Assembly (NCBI RefSeq): GCF_001557535.2
Contig: NZ_CP014310.1
Span: forward strand, 62,001 to 126,000
Length of the DNA: 64,000 bases
Direction: 5' to 3'
From: Burkholderia sp. PAMC 26561
GTDB taxonomy: Bacteria; Pseudomonadota; Gammaproteobacteria; Burkholderiales; Burkholderiaceae
Positions 9,933 to 19,336 of this stretch are shown piece by piece. A program made the translations under genes and the position numbers. How positions within the stretch are numbered: the first letter of the stretch is position 1; each line of letters begins with the position of its first letter. Below the pieces are notes generated by a model. That model saw nothing but the letters and a program-made list of their open reading frames with translations. It was not told the origin of the DNA and searched no databases.

Positions 9933-10898
9933 TCAGCTGGCAGTCGGGTTGTGGAGTAAGACAATCTGCTTGCCTTTACGTCCTCCTTCCTCCACGGCGC
10001 GGTGAGCGTCGGCGATGCCAGAAAGCGGATGAATGCCGTCTACCAGGGGGCGGATCGCTCCAATCTCGACGTAAGTTGCAAGATCCGCGAGCATCGGGGT
10101 TCGCGGTTTGGCGCTGAACAACCGGACACGGCGCGGCCCGTAAAGGAAGGACATCAGCACGTACAACAGGGACGTAAGAGGGCGATTCGGGTCGGGGCAA
10201 ATCACGGTCATGCGTCCGCCCGGCGCGAGTAGCCGCCGATATGCGCCTGCGTGGCTACCCGCCGTGCAAAGGATTACGTCGAAGGTGCCGAGCTCGCGCG
10301 GACTGGTTGTCGCATAGTCAAACGCGAGGTCGGCGCCGAGATCCCGAACAAAATCGAGGTTGGCTGATCGTGCCAACGCAGTGACATGCGCGCCGATGTG
10401 ACGGCCGAGCTGCACTGCAACGCTGCCAACTCCGCCACTAGCGCCTCGAACCAACAGCCTGTCACCTGCCTTGAGCTGACCGATATCCCGCAGTGCTGTA
10501 ATGGCAGTCACGCCCACCGCCGGGAGCGCCGCAGCGGAAACCAAATCGAGGTTTGCGGGGCTTTGGGAAAGATATTTTGCCTGCACACAGACGAACTCCG
10601 CGGTACTTCCGGCTTGGCCGTGGGACATTACGCCCCATACGCGATCGCCTACCTTGAAGGAAACCGCGTCTGAACTCATTCCAACGATTTCGCCGGCAAA
10701 GTCGAGTCCGATACCACGGGGAAATTTGCGTCCAGTGAAGCGGCGCAGTATGCCTGCGCGAACGATCAGATCGATTCCGTTAACGCTGGACGCATGCACC
10801 CGAACCAAAAATTCTCCTGGCCCGGGAGTCGGCGTCGAAGTCGTGCATTCGTAAAGTACATCTGGTGGACCGTAACTGCTGTAGCGTGCTGCTCTCAT
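9933..10898 (-). CDS. MDR-family NAD(P)-dependent alcohol dehydrogenase / quinone oxidoreductase
   Basis: The 321-residue protein has the GroES-like N-terminal domain (SSVNGIDLIVRAGILRRFTG, FPRGIGLDFAGEIV) and a Rossmann domain with GASGGVGSVAVQLGRHIGA near residue 150. The structural-zinc cysteine cluster is absent, which points to the zinc-less quinone-oxidoreductase/zeta-crystallin branch of the medium-chain superfamily. ATG 10898 (MRAARYSSYGPPDVL) is chosen over a longer frame because it matches the family's usual N-terminus. It is divergent from a TetR gene with a perfect palindrome between them, so it is probably the repressor's target. Confidence 0.85.
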   Translation of the reverse strand: MRAARYSSYGPPDVLYECTTSTPTPGPGEFLVRVHASSVNGIDLIVRAGILRRFTGRKFPRGIGLDFAGEIVGMSSDAVSFKVGDRVWGVMSHGQAGSTAEFVCVQAKYLSQSPANLDLVSAAALPAVGVTAITALRDIGQLKAGDRLLVRGASGGVGSVAVQLGRHIGAHVTALARSANLDFVRDLGADLAFDYATTSPRELGTFDVILCTAGSHAGAYRRLLAPGGRMTVICPDPNRPLTSLLYVLMSFLYGPRRVRLFSAKPRTPMLADLATYVEIGAIRPLVDGIHPLSGIADAHRAVEEGGRKGKQIVLLHNPTAS

Positions 10899-11054
10899 TT
10901 GTTCCACGATTGGTTTCTCCCTTTTCCGCAGGCCCTTAGGCCGTTCGGTCTTCGACCCGACCAAGCAAAAATCAGCCTCTCTGCTGTTCAATCGCCGCCC
11001 GGACACAGCCTGATTCTCACTCGACGGATTCGCATCGACAATCTTCTACACAAG

Positions 11055-11073
11055 ATGTTATGATTCATAACAT
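11055..11073. promoter_or_regulatory. Perfect palindrome, candidate TetR operator
   Basis: ATGTTATGATTCATAACAT has two perfect 9-base arms around one central base. It lies between the divergent dehydrogenase gene and the TetR gene, 34 bases before the TetR start. The size and position fit an operator that controls both genes. Confidence 0.7.
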
Positions 11074-11106
11074 AAAGGCGCAAAACTTTATTGTCAAGCA
11101 AAAGTT

Positions 11107-11706
11107 ATGGGGTATCACATGACTGTCGAGAAAAAGCGGAATGGCTATCACCACGGAGATCTCCGCCGCGACCTGCTTCGGGTCGCGCGCGAAGAGATTT
11201 CCCGCAACGGCGCACAGGCCGTGTCCCTGACTTCGCTGGCGCGGCTTGCGGGTGTAAGCCAGCCGGCGCCGTATCGCCATTTTGCCGATCGCGAGGCGCT
11301 CCTTGAGGGCGTTGCGGTTGAAGGATTTGAGGATTTGGTGAGCGCGCTCAACGGCGCATTGGCGACATGCGCGCCTGCTGAACGGCTACGGGCGATTTCG
11401 CTCGCCTATGTGACTTACGGAGAAGCAAATACCGAAATTTATAGATTGATGTTTGCCTCTCGCCTCGTCCCGGAAGCACAGCCTGAAAGCGCCTTAAGCG
11501 CAGCTGCCGACAATGCCTTAGGGCTTTTGAGGCATGTGTTGTCCAGTGCCTCGCTGGTGGAGACCTTGGGTGACGATGCGTATGGCGTTTGGGCTCGACT
11601 TCACGGACTTGTCATGTTGAAGGCCGACGGCTTCATCAAGCGTCCATTAAGCGAGTTGGTCGAGATGTCAGACTCTATAAAACCCAAAAGGCGCCGTCGC
11701 ACCTAG
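11107..11706 (+). CDS. TetR/AcrR-family transcriptional regulator
   Basis: The 199-residue protein has the usual N-terminal DNA-binding domain (YHHGDLRRDLLRVAREEIS, SLARLAGVSQPAPYRHFADR) and a helical ligand domain of the WHG type, common in regulators beginning with a YHHGDLR motif. A second ATG at 11119 is also possible and would remove only four residues. The C-terminus ends in a basic run, KPKRRRRT. It is divergent from the dehydrogenase gene, so autoregulation and control of that gene are likely. Confidence 0.85.
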   Translation: MGYHMTVEKKRNGYHHGDLRRDLLRVAREEISRNGAQAVSLTSLARLAGVSQPAPYRHFADREALLEGVAVEGFEDLVSALNGALATCAPAERLRAISLAYVTYGEANTEIYRLMFASRLVPEAQPESALSAAADNALGLLRHVLSSASLVETLGDDAYGVWARLHGLVMLKADGFIKRPLSELVEMSDSIKPKRRRRT

Positions 11707-11803
11707 ACGACGGGCGTTTCCCGCGTACTCCCGCGTGCAACTCAGCGCGTCAGGCGGGAGAAGTTCAAGAGAGCGGAAACCACCGTAAATCGGGTGACCT
11801 CCA

Positions 11804-12220
11804 CTAAAGTTTAACGACGTTGCGCCGTCTGCCTCGGAAGATTAAGACATGGCCTGAGAATGGGTCATCCTGAAGCGCTGCCTCGACCTTTGCGGCCAAG
11901 CCCTGGAAGCCGTTGCGCATATCAGTCACACCTGCAGCAACCCAAATCCGCGTGCCCGTCGGAAGGCCGATCTTTGCGCCATCTCTGGAAGGCAAGACAA
12001 CTCGCGGATCAACAGGCGCAGCACGACGCAGGACGGCATGCACGAAGTCGACCTCGCACACGCCAGATTCGGCGCGCGTATTCTCCGTTACCGATGGGCG
12101 TGTGGCTTGCGTCGTCTCCGGCGCATCCTCGACAATTGAAACAGGCAAAAGCGCAGGTGGCTGACTCTCAGTAACCGGCGCGGCTGCCTTCACCGTGGGC
12201 AAACCGAAGACCCCGTCCAA
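11804..12220 (-). pseudogene. IS66 remnant: TnpA tail and TnpB start
   Basis: The second half of the frame (IGLPTGTRIWVAAGVTDMRN, GFQGLAAKVEAALQDDPFSG) is the N-terminus of IS66 TnpB. The first half resembles the variable C-terminus of TnpA. In intact elements these are separate genes; here they read as one frame, implying a small deletion or slippage. TnpB is cut off after FRGRR. Confidence 0.7.
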
Positions 12221-12316
12221 GTACTGATGGCGCCACCTGAACAGCAGATACCTTCAAGAGAGTCGGCGTTCTTTAATTCGTGCAACCGAAAGTGTTAATT
12301 GATTGCGCATGGCGTC

Positions 12317-13048
12317 GGCTTTGTCGCTAAAATCGACAGTTCACGCGCCCGTACACCTGCGATTCTAAATTCATTAAATACGCACGGACCGCGGGCGTGC
12401 AAGTGTGACCATGTGGTTGATGATGCCAACACGGATGGCGACCTCCGTCGCTTGTGAACCAATGCAGCGCGCCGAAAGACAATTCCCCGTGAGCGTTTTA
12501 AACCGGTACATCGTATTCTCGATCAGCGAACGTCGATTGTAGCCACTGTGCATCTTCCATTCGTCCCGGCCGTCTCGCGCAATTCCGTTGATCGGTTCAT
12601 TTCGCCAGCTTGCTCCGGGCGTACCCTCAGGCCAAGGCTTCGCCCCCTCGTGCGGCGGAATCGACGGCGTAGCGCTGCGCCCGTCAATTACCTTATGGCA
12701 CTGCTTTGTATCGTATGCACCGTCACCGCCTACCGTATCGATGGGTTCATCGGCAGGAATCTGCGCTAACAAACCCGGCAATGCACTTGCGTCGTCGACG
12801 TCCTGATGCGTCATCAGCGCCGCGCGTATCTGGCCCGTCTTCACGTCCAGTCCGAGATGGACCTTTTGCCAGGTCCGCCGCTTGGAGTAGCCGTGCTTGC
12901 GCACTTTCCGTTCGCCTTCACCATAGACCTTCACGCCCGTACTATCGATAACCAGATGAATCGGGTCGCCGCTCGACATCTCGGGCAACGTGACCTGAAG
13001 CTCCTGTGAACGGCGGCTTTGCGTCGTATAGTTGGGCACCGGCAGGTC
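12317..13048 (-). pseudogene. IS5-family transposase, N-terminally truncated
   Basis: The frame ending at 12374 reads LPVPNYTTQSRRSQELQVTL, IDSTGVKVYGEGERKVRKHG, then VGGDGAYDTK and SGYNRRSLIENTMYRFKTL, a DDE transposase of the IS5 family (IS903-like group). It begins abruptly at about 13048; upstream sequence in the frame is antisense to a TetR gene, so about 100 N-terminal residues are missing. At 12317-12330, GGCTTTGTCGCTAA looks like the element's terminal repeat. The element has therefore lost its 5' end. Confidence 0.8.
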
Positions 13049-13069
13049 CCCAAATGCGAGTTTGCGGAG

Positions 13070-13628
13070 ATGACGCGCCAAAAGCTGCTTGCGGCGGCGA
13101 AGGTCTTCGCTGAACAAGGCTTCGGCGGTTCGTCGATCGACCGCATCGTCGATGAAGCCGGCTTCAGCAAGGGTGCTTTTTATTCCAACTTCGCGTCGAA
13201 GGAAGAGATCTTCCTGCAACTGGTCGAGGGAGCGGCGCTGCACACCGAGCACGAATTGGAAGCGAAGCTGCTGGGGCTCGATGACCCCGAGGCTATCGTC
13301 GAGGCGGTGAGCGAGTGGGCGACAATCAATTCGCAGGAGGCGGACAGGCGGGCGCTGATTTTAGACCTCGTGCGCACGCTCGACGCGACGCTGCGCTTAC
13401 AAAGCGCCACACTGAGTTGTTCACGGCCAACTGGATAAGCAAGGGCACGCTTATCCAGAAAATTTTCCCGAACGGCAAAGCACCGGCGACACGGCTCGAA
13501 ATTGGTGCGATGGTGATGGAGTTGACCTTCGGAACTGCACTGCAATGCATATTCATAGCGGCCCCACCGCGGGCGACTTGGTCCGGCTTGCGCTGCAACG
13601 GTTGATGGCCAGCGCGAATGAAAAATAG
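13070..13628 (+). pseudogene. TetR-family regulator, broken by two frameshifts
   Basis: The first segment (MTRQKLLAAAKVFAEQGFGG, IVDEAGFSKGAFYSNFASKE) is a TetR DNA-binding domain. After the residues LDATL the frame shifts near 13395; the continuation KRHTELFTANWISKGTLIQK lies in another frame, and a further shift near 13560 is needed to reach HSGPTAGDLVRLALQRLM and the stop at 13626-13628. The 5' end abuts the truncated IS5 gene, so the native promoter and perhaps a few residues are lost. It stands immediately upstream of the efflux operon and may have been its former regulator. Confidence 0.75.
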
Positions 13629-13655
13629 GCTCAGCAGAAAAAACATTCCTTTGTC

Positions 13656-13684
13656 TTGACAATATCTGACTAAGCAGGTATTGT
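13656..13684 (+). promoter_or_regulatory. Sigma-70 promoter with inverted repeat, upstream of marR-type gene
   Basis: TTGACA at 13656-13661 and TATTGT at 13679-13684 are separated by 17 bases, close to a consensus promoter. ACAATATC (13659-13666) and GGTATTGT (13677-13684) form an inverted repeat, seven of eight pairs, that overlaps both promoter elements. This is the expected layout for autorepression by the MarR protein encoded 24 bases downstream. Confidence 0.65.
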
Positions 13685-13708
13685 TCTTTTCAACGACACG
13701 AGGCCGGT

Positions 13709-14152
13709 ATGAAACACTATTCGAAGGACAAGTTCAACCTGGAGCAAAGCATCGGCTTTCTTCTGAACAAGGCCCGAAACTTGATGGTCATGGAGATGGA
13801 CCTGGCGCTGAAAGAACTGGAAATCTCGAGTCAACAAATGGGAATCCTACTGTCGCTCACCCGCGGTGTGGCCGCTACGCCGTTCGAATTATCGAAGCTG
13901 CTGGGAATTGACACGGGCCTGATGACGCGCATGCTCGACAAGCTGGAAGGCAAGGGCCTGCTCCAGCGCGCACGCAGCCAGGAAGATCGCCGCGTGGTCA
14001 ACCTGACGTTGACTGAGAAGGGCGAAGAAGTTGCAGGTCGGATTCCGGAGATTGCACCAGCCGTACTCAACGCACGGCTCGAAAATTTTACAGCCCAAGA
14101 ATTTCAGGACTTGCGGCGGCTGCTTCGCAAGTTTTCGGATGCAGAAAGTTAG
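13709..14152 (+). CDS. MarR-family transcriptional regulator of the efflux operon
   Basis: The 147-residue winged-helix protein shows the MarR core: SSQQMGILLSLTRG, FELSKLLGIDTGLMTRMLDK and the wing RSQEDRRVVNLTLTEKGEEV. The size is normal. The gene precedes the outer-membrane factor, EmrA and EmrB genes by 40 bases on the same strand, the classic arrangement of an EmrR-like repressor relieved by the drugs the pump exports. The promoter and overlapping inverted repeat upstream support autorepression. The ligand is unknown. Confidence 0.85.
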   Translation: MKHYSKDKFNLEQSIGFLLNKARNLMVMEMDLALKELEISSQQMGILLSLTRGVAATPFELSKLLGIDTGLMTRMLDKLEGKGLLQRARSQEDRRVVNLTLTEKGEEVAGRIPEIAPAVLNARLENFTAQEFQDLRRLLRKFSDAES

Positions 14153-14192
14153 CCTCCGCTTTTATTTAATTATTTATCTGACAGGTCAGAAA

Positions 14193-15695
14193 ATGTGTAC
14201 TCAGTTAAAACGATTTGCGTCAGGTTTGCGACTTGCGACTTCGGGAGTGTCGCTAATCTGTGCCGCCGTGCTATCAGCGTGTGCAAACTACGCAGGTATT
14301 CAGAGTGAACAGCACATGGCGCCTGCGCAGGCTTACGTCGCTACGCAAAGCATTCCGGCAGAAGGCGGCCATTGGCCGGCCGCCGACTGGGCAAATCAAT
14401 TTGGCGACCCGCAACTGAAGTCTTTGCTTAGTGAAGCTTTAAAAAACAGTCCAACGCTCGATCAAGCGCGTGCCCGTATAAACGCTGCCAGCGCCTACAC
14501 GGAGACAGCGAAGTCGAACACCATGCCGAAGATCGGCGCGGATTACTCGCTCACTCGCCAGCAATATTCCGGCACTGCGCTCGTGCCGCCGCCGTATGCG
14601 GGTTCATGGCAAACGGAAAACAAGCTCTCCGCCACGCTTTCATATGACCTCGACCTTTGGGGCAAGAATCGCGAAGCGTTGAAGGCGTCGGTCTCGCAAG
14701 AACAAGCGTCCGAGGCGGACGCGGAAGTTGTCAAGCTGACGCTCACGACATCGATTGCACGCACCTACAACCAGCTTGCCCGGCTGTACGACTTGCGCGC
14801 CATCGCCTTGCAGCAGGTGGCGCAGCGCAGCCAGATCGAACGCATCGCGGCGGGCCGCATTGCAAGCGGGCTCGATACCGCCGTCGAGTTGAAGACGGCG
14901 CAGGCAAACGTGGCGTCGAGTCGCTCGGCGCTTTCATCGCTCGATGGCCAGATCCTCACCACGCGTTATCAGCTTGCGGCGCTGGTCGGTGCGGGCCCGG
15001 ATCGAGGCTTGAGCATCGCGCCTCCGACAATGACAGGAAGCGATGAAGTCGTTCTCCCCGACAACCTTCCGGCCGACCTTGTGAGCCGTCGTCCCGACCT
15101 CGTTGCGGCACGCTGGCGCGTCGACGCACTCACCCACGACGTGAAGGAAGCCAAGGCCGAGTTTTATCCCGACATCAATTTGAGCGCGGCGATCGGGCTC
15201 GATGCTTTCGGCTTTGGCCGATTGCTCACTGCTGCGAGCAGGACGGCTTCGGCGGGGCCGGCAGTGCATCTCCCCATATTCGATGCCGGCGCATTGCGCG
15301 CTCAGCTCAAAGGTCGTTATGCAGATTTCGATTACGCCGTCGCAACCTACAACCAGACGCTGGTCACAGCGTTGAGCGAAGTCGCCACACGATTGGGCGA
15401 GATCCGTTCAACCGACGCCCAACTCGTTGACGCAATCAATGCTCAGCAAGCCGCTCATAGCGCCGACCAGATCGCCTTGACGCAGTACAAGGCCGGACTC
15501 ACCAATCAGCTGACCGTACTGAACGCCGACATGAATGCGCTGGCTGCCGACCAGGCAATCGTCGACCTGAAATTGAATCGGCGCGATCAGCAAATAGAAC
15601 TTGGCGCGGCTCTCGGCGGAGGTTACGTCGATACGCAAAATCAAAACGGTGTCGCTGCGAATGTTTCCTCTGCACAAGCAGTTGTCGCGCGCTAA
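14193..15695 (+). CDS. Outer-membrane efflux lipoprotein (NodT/OprM type)
   Basis: The 500-residue protein is an outer-membrane factor. ATG 14193 gives a signal sequence ending in the lipobox LSAC near residue 30. Visible family marks are WANQFGDPQLKSLLSEAL, an SYDLDLWGKNREALKAS block, LPADLVSRRPDLVAARWRVD and FYPDINLSAAIGLDAFGFG, giving the usual duplicated coiled-coil barrel. It forms the outer channel of a tripartite pump with the two following genes. The gap to the EmrA gene is 37 bases. Confidence 0.9.
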   Translation: MCTQLKRFASGLRLATSGVSLICAAVLSACANYAGIQSEQHMAPAQAYVATQSIPAEGGHWPAADWANQFGDPQLKSLLSEALKNSPTLDQARARINAASAYTETAKSNTMPKIGADYSLTRQQYSGTALVPPPYAGSWQTENKLSATLSYDLDLWGKNREALKASVSQEQASEADAEVVKLTLTTSIARTYNQLARLYDLRAIALQQVAQRSQIERIAAGRIASGLDTAVELKTAQANVASSRSALSSLDGQILTTRYQLAALVGAGPDRGLSIAPPTMTGSDEVVLPDNLPADLVSRRPDLVAARWRVDALTHDVKEAKAEFYPDINLSAAIGLDAFGFGRLLTAASRTASAGPAVHLPIFDAGALRAQLKGRYADFDYAVATYNQTLVTALSEVATRLGEIRSTDAQLVDAINAQQAAHSADQIALTQYKAGLTNQLTVLNADMNALAADQAIVDLKLNRRDQQIELGAALGGGYVDTQNQNGVAANVSSAQAVVAR

Positions 15696-15732
15696 GCCGG
15701 TAACCACTACGAACTCAACGGGAGTATCTGAA

Positions 15733-16980
15733 ATGAGCGATTCCATCCAATCCGGCCGTGCGAGCGTTGATCTGAAAGATGAGGCTGCCCCGAAGACAAA
15801 GCGCAAGTTGTTGCTGACGCTGCTGGGTGTGGCCGTCGTTGTATCGGCTGCGGCATACGGTGCCTACTACTACACCGACGCGCGATTCTTCCAGTCGACT
15901 GACGACGCCTACGTCAGCGGCAACCTGATTCAACTTACGCCGCAGGTAAGTGGAACAGTCGTCGCGGTCAACGCGGACGACACGCAAATCGTGAAAGCCG
16001 GAGACCCGGTCGTCACCCTCGACTCGGCGGATTCGAAGGTCGCGCTCGACGACGCGGAAGCAAGCCTGGGTCAAGCCGTACGGCAGGTCAGCAGCCTTTA
16101 TGTGAACAACGACTTTTATGCGGCGACCGTTGTGCAACGGCAGTCCGATCTGACGCGTGCCCACTCCGACCTCCAACGGCGCCAGGCGGTAGCCAATACC
16201 GGAGCGGTTTCGGCGGAAGACGTTTCCCACGCTCGCGACGCTGTAGCCAGTGCGCAAGCTGCACTCGATGCGGCGCGTCAGCAGGCGCAAGCGAATCGTG
16301 CCTTGACAGACCGCACGTCGATCGAACAACACCCGAACGTCCAGGCTGCCGCCAGCAAGGTGCGCGACGCCTATCTGAGCTACGCGCGCAACACGCTGCC
16401 GGCGCCAGTCACAGGTTATGTCGCCCGTCGCTCTGTGCAAGTCGGACAACGCGTGGCGCCCGGCAATCCCCTGATGGCGATTGTGCCGCTCGACGGTGTA
16501 TGGGTCGACGCGAACTTCAAAGAAGGTCAGTTGCGGCACATGCGCATTGGCCAGCCCGTCATGCTCACGGCGGACGTGTACGGCTCCGCAACCAAGTATC
16601 ACGGAAGAGTCGTTGGTTTTTCCGCCGGAACGGGCAGTGCCTTTGCGGTCTTGCCTGCGCAAAATGCGACCGGCAACTGGATCAAGGTCGTGCAACGCTT
16701 GCCCGCGCGTATTCAACTCGATCAGGCCGAATTGAACAAGCATCCGTTGCGGATCGGCTTGTCGATGCAAGTGGAAGTCGAGACCCGGGACGAGAGCGGT
16801 ACGCAATTGGCCGCTGCCACGAATACGTCATATCGCACGGATGTTTTTGCACAGTACGGCATCCAGGCGGACGCCGAGATCGCGAAGATCATCGCGGCAA
16901 ATATCCCGCTGGCGGCGTCAACAACGGTTTCAAGCAAAGACGTTTCGAAGCGTGCGAAGCAGTCTCTGGCCGCTGGCTGA
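15733..16980 (+). CDS. emrA: EmrA-type membrane fusion protein (HlyD family)
   Basis: The 415-residue periplasmic adaptor has a short cytoplasmic N-terminus, one membrane segment near residues 24-47, the biotinyl-lipoyl half-motif FFQSTDDAYVSGNLIQLTPQ, a long coiled-coil region and a beta-barrel domain (VPLDGVWVDANFKEGQLRHM). It would join the EmrB transporter to the outer-membrane factor. ATG 15733 follows GGGAGTATCTGAA. The symbol is by similarity; the drug range cannot be read from sequence. Confidence 0.88.
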   Translation: MSDSIQSGRASVDLKDEAAPKTKRKLLLTLLGVAVVVSAAAYGAYYYTDARFFQSTDDAYVSGNLIQLTPQVSGTVVAVNADDTQIVKAGDPVVTLDSADSKVALDDAEASLGQAVRQVSSLYVNNDFYAATVVQRQSDLTRAHSDLQRRQAVANTGAVSAEDVSHARDAVASAQAALDAARQQAQANRALTDRTSIEQHPNVQAAASKVRDAYLSYARNTLPAPVTGYVARRSVQVGQRVAPGNPLMAIVPLDGVWVDANFKEGQLRHMRIGQPVMLTADVYGSATKYHGRVVGFSAGTGSAFAVLPAQNATGNWIKVVQRLPARIQLDQAELNKHPLRIGLSMQVEVETRDESGTQLAAATNTSYRTDVFAQYGIQADAEIAKIIAANIPLAASTTVSSKDVSKRAKQSLAAG

Positions 16981-17047
16981 AGCGCTTCGATGTGAATTCT
17001 GAGTTTGTGAGTATTAACAAAGTAAATCGATCATCAGCGGAGCAACC

Positions 17048-18634
17048 ATGGCAAATCCCTCTAAACCCATAGCCGGTGCGTCCGCCGCGCCACTGCCACC
17101 GCTCACGGGCGGCCGCCTGTTCCTGGCTACGCTCGCGGTCGCGCTTGCCACGTTCATGAACGTGCTGGATTCATCGATCGCGAATGTGGCGATTCCTACT
17201 ATCTCAGGCAATCTCGGCGTATCGGTTGATGAGGGCACCTGGGTGATCACGTTGTTTGCCGCCGCGAATGCAGTGTCCATTCCTCTCACCGGATGGCTCG
17301 TGCAACGCGTAGGGCAGGTCAAGCTGTTTGTCGGGGCAATCCTGCTGTTCGTGGTTTCCTCTTTTCTCTGCGGCATCGCGCCGAACCTGACTGTTTTGCT
17401 GGCGGCGCGCATACTGCAAGGCGCGGTTGCCGGTCCGCTTATTCCGCTGTCTCAAGCCATCCTTCTCGGTTCCTATCCGAAGGAGAAGAGTTCGCTTGCG
17501 CTGGCCTTGTGGGCGATGACCGCGACAGTCGACCCAATTGTCGGACCTGCGCTTGGCGGGTGGATCACCGATAGCTATTCGTGGTCCTGGATTTTCTATA
17601 TCAACATTCCGGTTGGTCTTTTCGCCGCTGGTGTCACGTGGGCAATCTACAAAACCCGGGAATCGCCGGCAAAGAAGATTCCCATTGACTCAGTCGGTCT
17701 GATCTCGCTGATCGCCTGGGTTGCATCGCTGCAAATCATGCTCGATAAAGGCAAGGATCTCGACTGGTTCACGTCCCCGGTGATCGTAGGACTCGGCGTC
17801 TTTGCGTTGATCAGTTTTGTGTTCTTCCTGATCTGGGAATTGACGGAGAAGAACCCGATCATCGATCTGCGCTTGTTCAAAGGGCGTAACTTTCTCGGCG
17901 GCACCGTCGCGATCTCGGTGGCGTATGCGGTGTTCTTTTCAAACCTCGTGATCCTTCCGCAGTGGATGCAGCAATACCTGAATTATCGGTCGGTTGATGC
18001 GGGCCTTGCGACCGCGCCGTTGGGGATATTCGCCGTACTGCTGGCGCCGGTCATGGCGAAGATCATGCCAAAAAGCGACGCACGCGTGCTTGCTACCTTG
18101 GCGTTTGTCGGATTCGCAGCGGTGTTTTTTATGCGTTCGCACTACACCACTGGTGTCGACACTTTTACGCTCGTGTTGCCGACCTTGCTGCAAGGTATCC
18201 CGACCGCGCTGTTCTTCGTGCCGCTCACGGCCATTATCTTGTCGGGCCTGGCCCCTGAAAAGATTCCGGCTGCCGCAGGGTTGTCGAACTTTGCCCGGGT
18301 GTTTGCCGGGGCGGTTGGAACGTCGCTCGTCGCCACCGGCTGGAATGACCGCACGGTTTTGCACCACGCGCGACTTGCAGAACAAACCAGCGTGAATAAT
18401 TCGAGCTTTACCGCGGGCATTGAAGCTTTGCAGCACACGCTTGGCGGAAGCACAGATCAGGCGTATGCCGCCTTTGAACGTGCACTTAACACCCAGGCTG
18501 CCATGCTCGGCATAAACGATATCTTCTGGCTCTCGGCGGTGATTTTCATCGCAATCATCCCGCTTATTTGGTTGACCCGGCCAAGTAAAAGCGGAGAAGC
18601 GGTGGCGGCTGGCGCTGGCGCTGGCGGCCACTAG
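17048..18634 (+). CDS. emrB: EmrB/QacA-family drug:H+ antiporter (DHA2, 14 TM)
   Basis: The 528-residue inner-membrane protein has fourteen predicted hydrophobic segments. The motifs MNVLDSSIANVAIPTISGNL near residue 40 and LGGWITDSYSWSWIFYINIP near residue 170 are diagnostic of the DHA2 drug-exporter family. It is the energy-coupled subunit of the pump made by the two upstream genes and the last gene of the operon. The C-terminus ends in a glycine-alanine run. Confidence 0.9.
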   Translation: MANPSKPIAGASAAPLPPLTGGRLFLATLAVALATFMNVLDSSIANVAIPTISGNLGVSVDEGTWVITLFAAANAVSIPLTGWLVQRVGQVKLFVGAILLFVVSSFLCGIAPNLTVLLAARILQGAVAGPLIPLSQAILLGSYPKEKSSLALALWAMTATVDPIVGPALGGWITDSYSWSWIFYINIPVGLFAAGVTWAIYKTRESPAKKIPIDSVGLISLIAWVASLQIMLDKGKDLDWFTSPVIVGLGVFALISFVFFLIWELTEKNPIIDLRLFKGRNFLGGTVAISVAYAVFFSNLVILPQWMQQYLNYRSVDAGLATAPLGIFAVLLAPVMAKIMPKSDARVLATLAFVGFAAVFFMRSHYTTGVDTFTLVLPTLLQGIPTALFFVPLTAIILSGLAPEKIPAAAGLSNFARVFAGAVGTSLVATGWNDRTVLHHARLAEQTSVNNSSFTAGIEALQHTLGGSTDQAYAAFERALNTQAAMLGINDIFWLSAVIFIAIIPLIWLTRPSKSGEAVAAGAGAGGH

Positions 18635-18998
18635 GCAAACGTTAAGCGGCGCAGAAGCGGCAAGCGCTGCATCATGTAAAACAGAATCAATCAACGCAGT
18701 TTGGTTCGCTATGCGTCATTAACTTAAGTGCTTCGCAGATGCTAGGCACTCGTTGCGAAGCACCGCCCGCGCATTATTGCCGTACGGAGACGCGTTTGGG
18801 TTTATGCGAAGCAGCTCGCCGGGATGGCTAGAAAGCGCCACGCTTGGGGGCGACTGACGGGTAGTGCAGCTCCATCAGCAGCGCCGCGCCCTCATTTGAG
18901 CTCGATGTTAGGTTTGCCCAAACATGTGCCTTGAACGTCTATTCCGGCGAGGAATTCGTGACTCCACGGGGTGGTTGGTCATGGTCGGGCAGCTACCA
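18635..18998. other. Intergenic region with a strong hairpin
   Basis: No gene is evident. GTGCTTCGCA (18728-18737) and TGCGAAGCAC (18754-18763) form a perfect 10-base stem with a 16-base loop about 95 bases after the emrB stop. There is no run of T after it, so it is not a classical intrinsic terminator, but it may protect or end the efflux transcript. Confidence 0.45.
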
Positions 18999-19023
18999 CT
19001 AGTACAACATCCCTCAAATAGCT

Positions 19024-19323
19024 TTAATAATTATCTGGCTGCAAGTACGCCTGTAGAAGCGTGACCACGACCTCCGCCATCTCGTCGAGCGGACCTGTGC
19101 CGGGCAGCGGTTCCCATCGCCCGGTGTGACTGCGAAAGGCGGCGCTATAGCTATTGCGGCCGAGCTCGGTGAGGCGCGCCACAACCGTCGGCTTCTCATC
19201 ATCGAGACGTTTGATCAGGAGGTGCCGACCATACGCTTGTGTGACGATCTGCTCGTGGCCAAGCAAGCTGCGCAGTTGACGCTGAAGTTCGGCCGCGTAA
19301 TGTTTAGTGGGGATGGCTGGCAT
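19024..19323 (-). CDS. IS630 passenger protein of unknown function
   Basis: The 99-residue protein (MPAIPTKHYAAELQRQLRSL at the start, LTELGRNSYSAAFRSHTGRW in the middle) has no domain I recognise. ATG 19323 lies 13 bases after the transposase stop, and the gene ends about ten bases inside the terminal repeat, so it moves with the element and is probably translated from the transposase message. Its composition, soluble with mixed helix and strand, could fit a small nucleic-acid-binding or regulatory protein, but this is a guess. Confidence 0.7.
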   Translation of the reverse strand: MPAIPTKHYAAELQRQLRSLLGHEQIVTQAYGRHLLIKRLDDEKPTVVARLTELGRNSYSAAFRSHTGRWEPLPGTGPLDEMAEVVVTLLQAYLQPDNY

Positions 19324-19336
19324 GTCTGTCTCTCGA

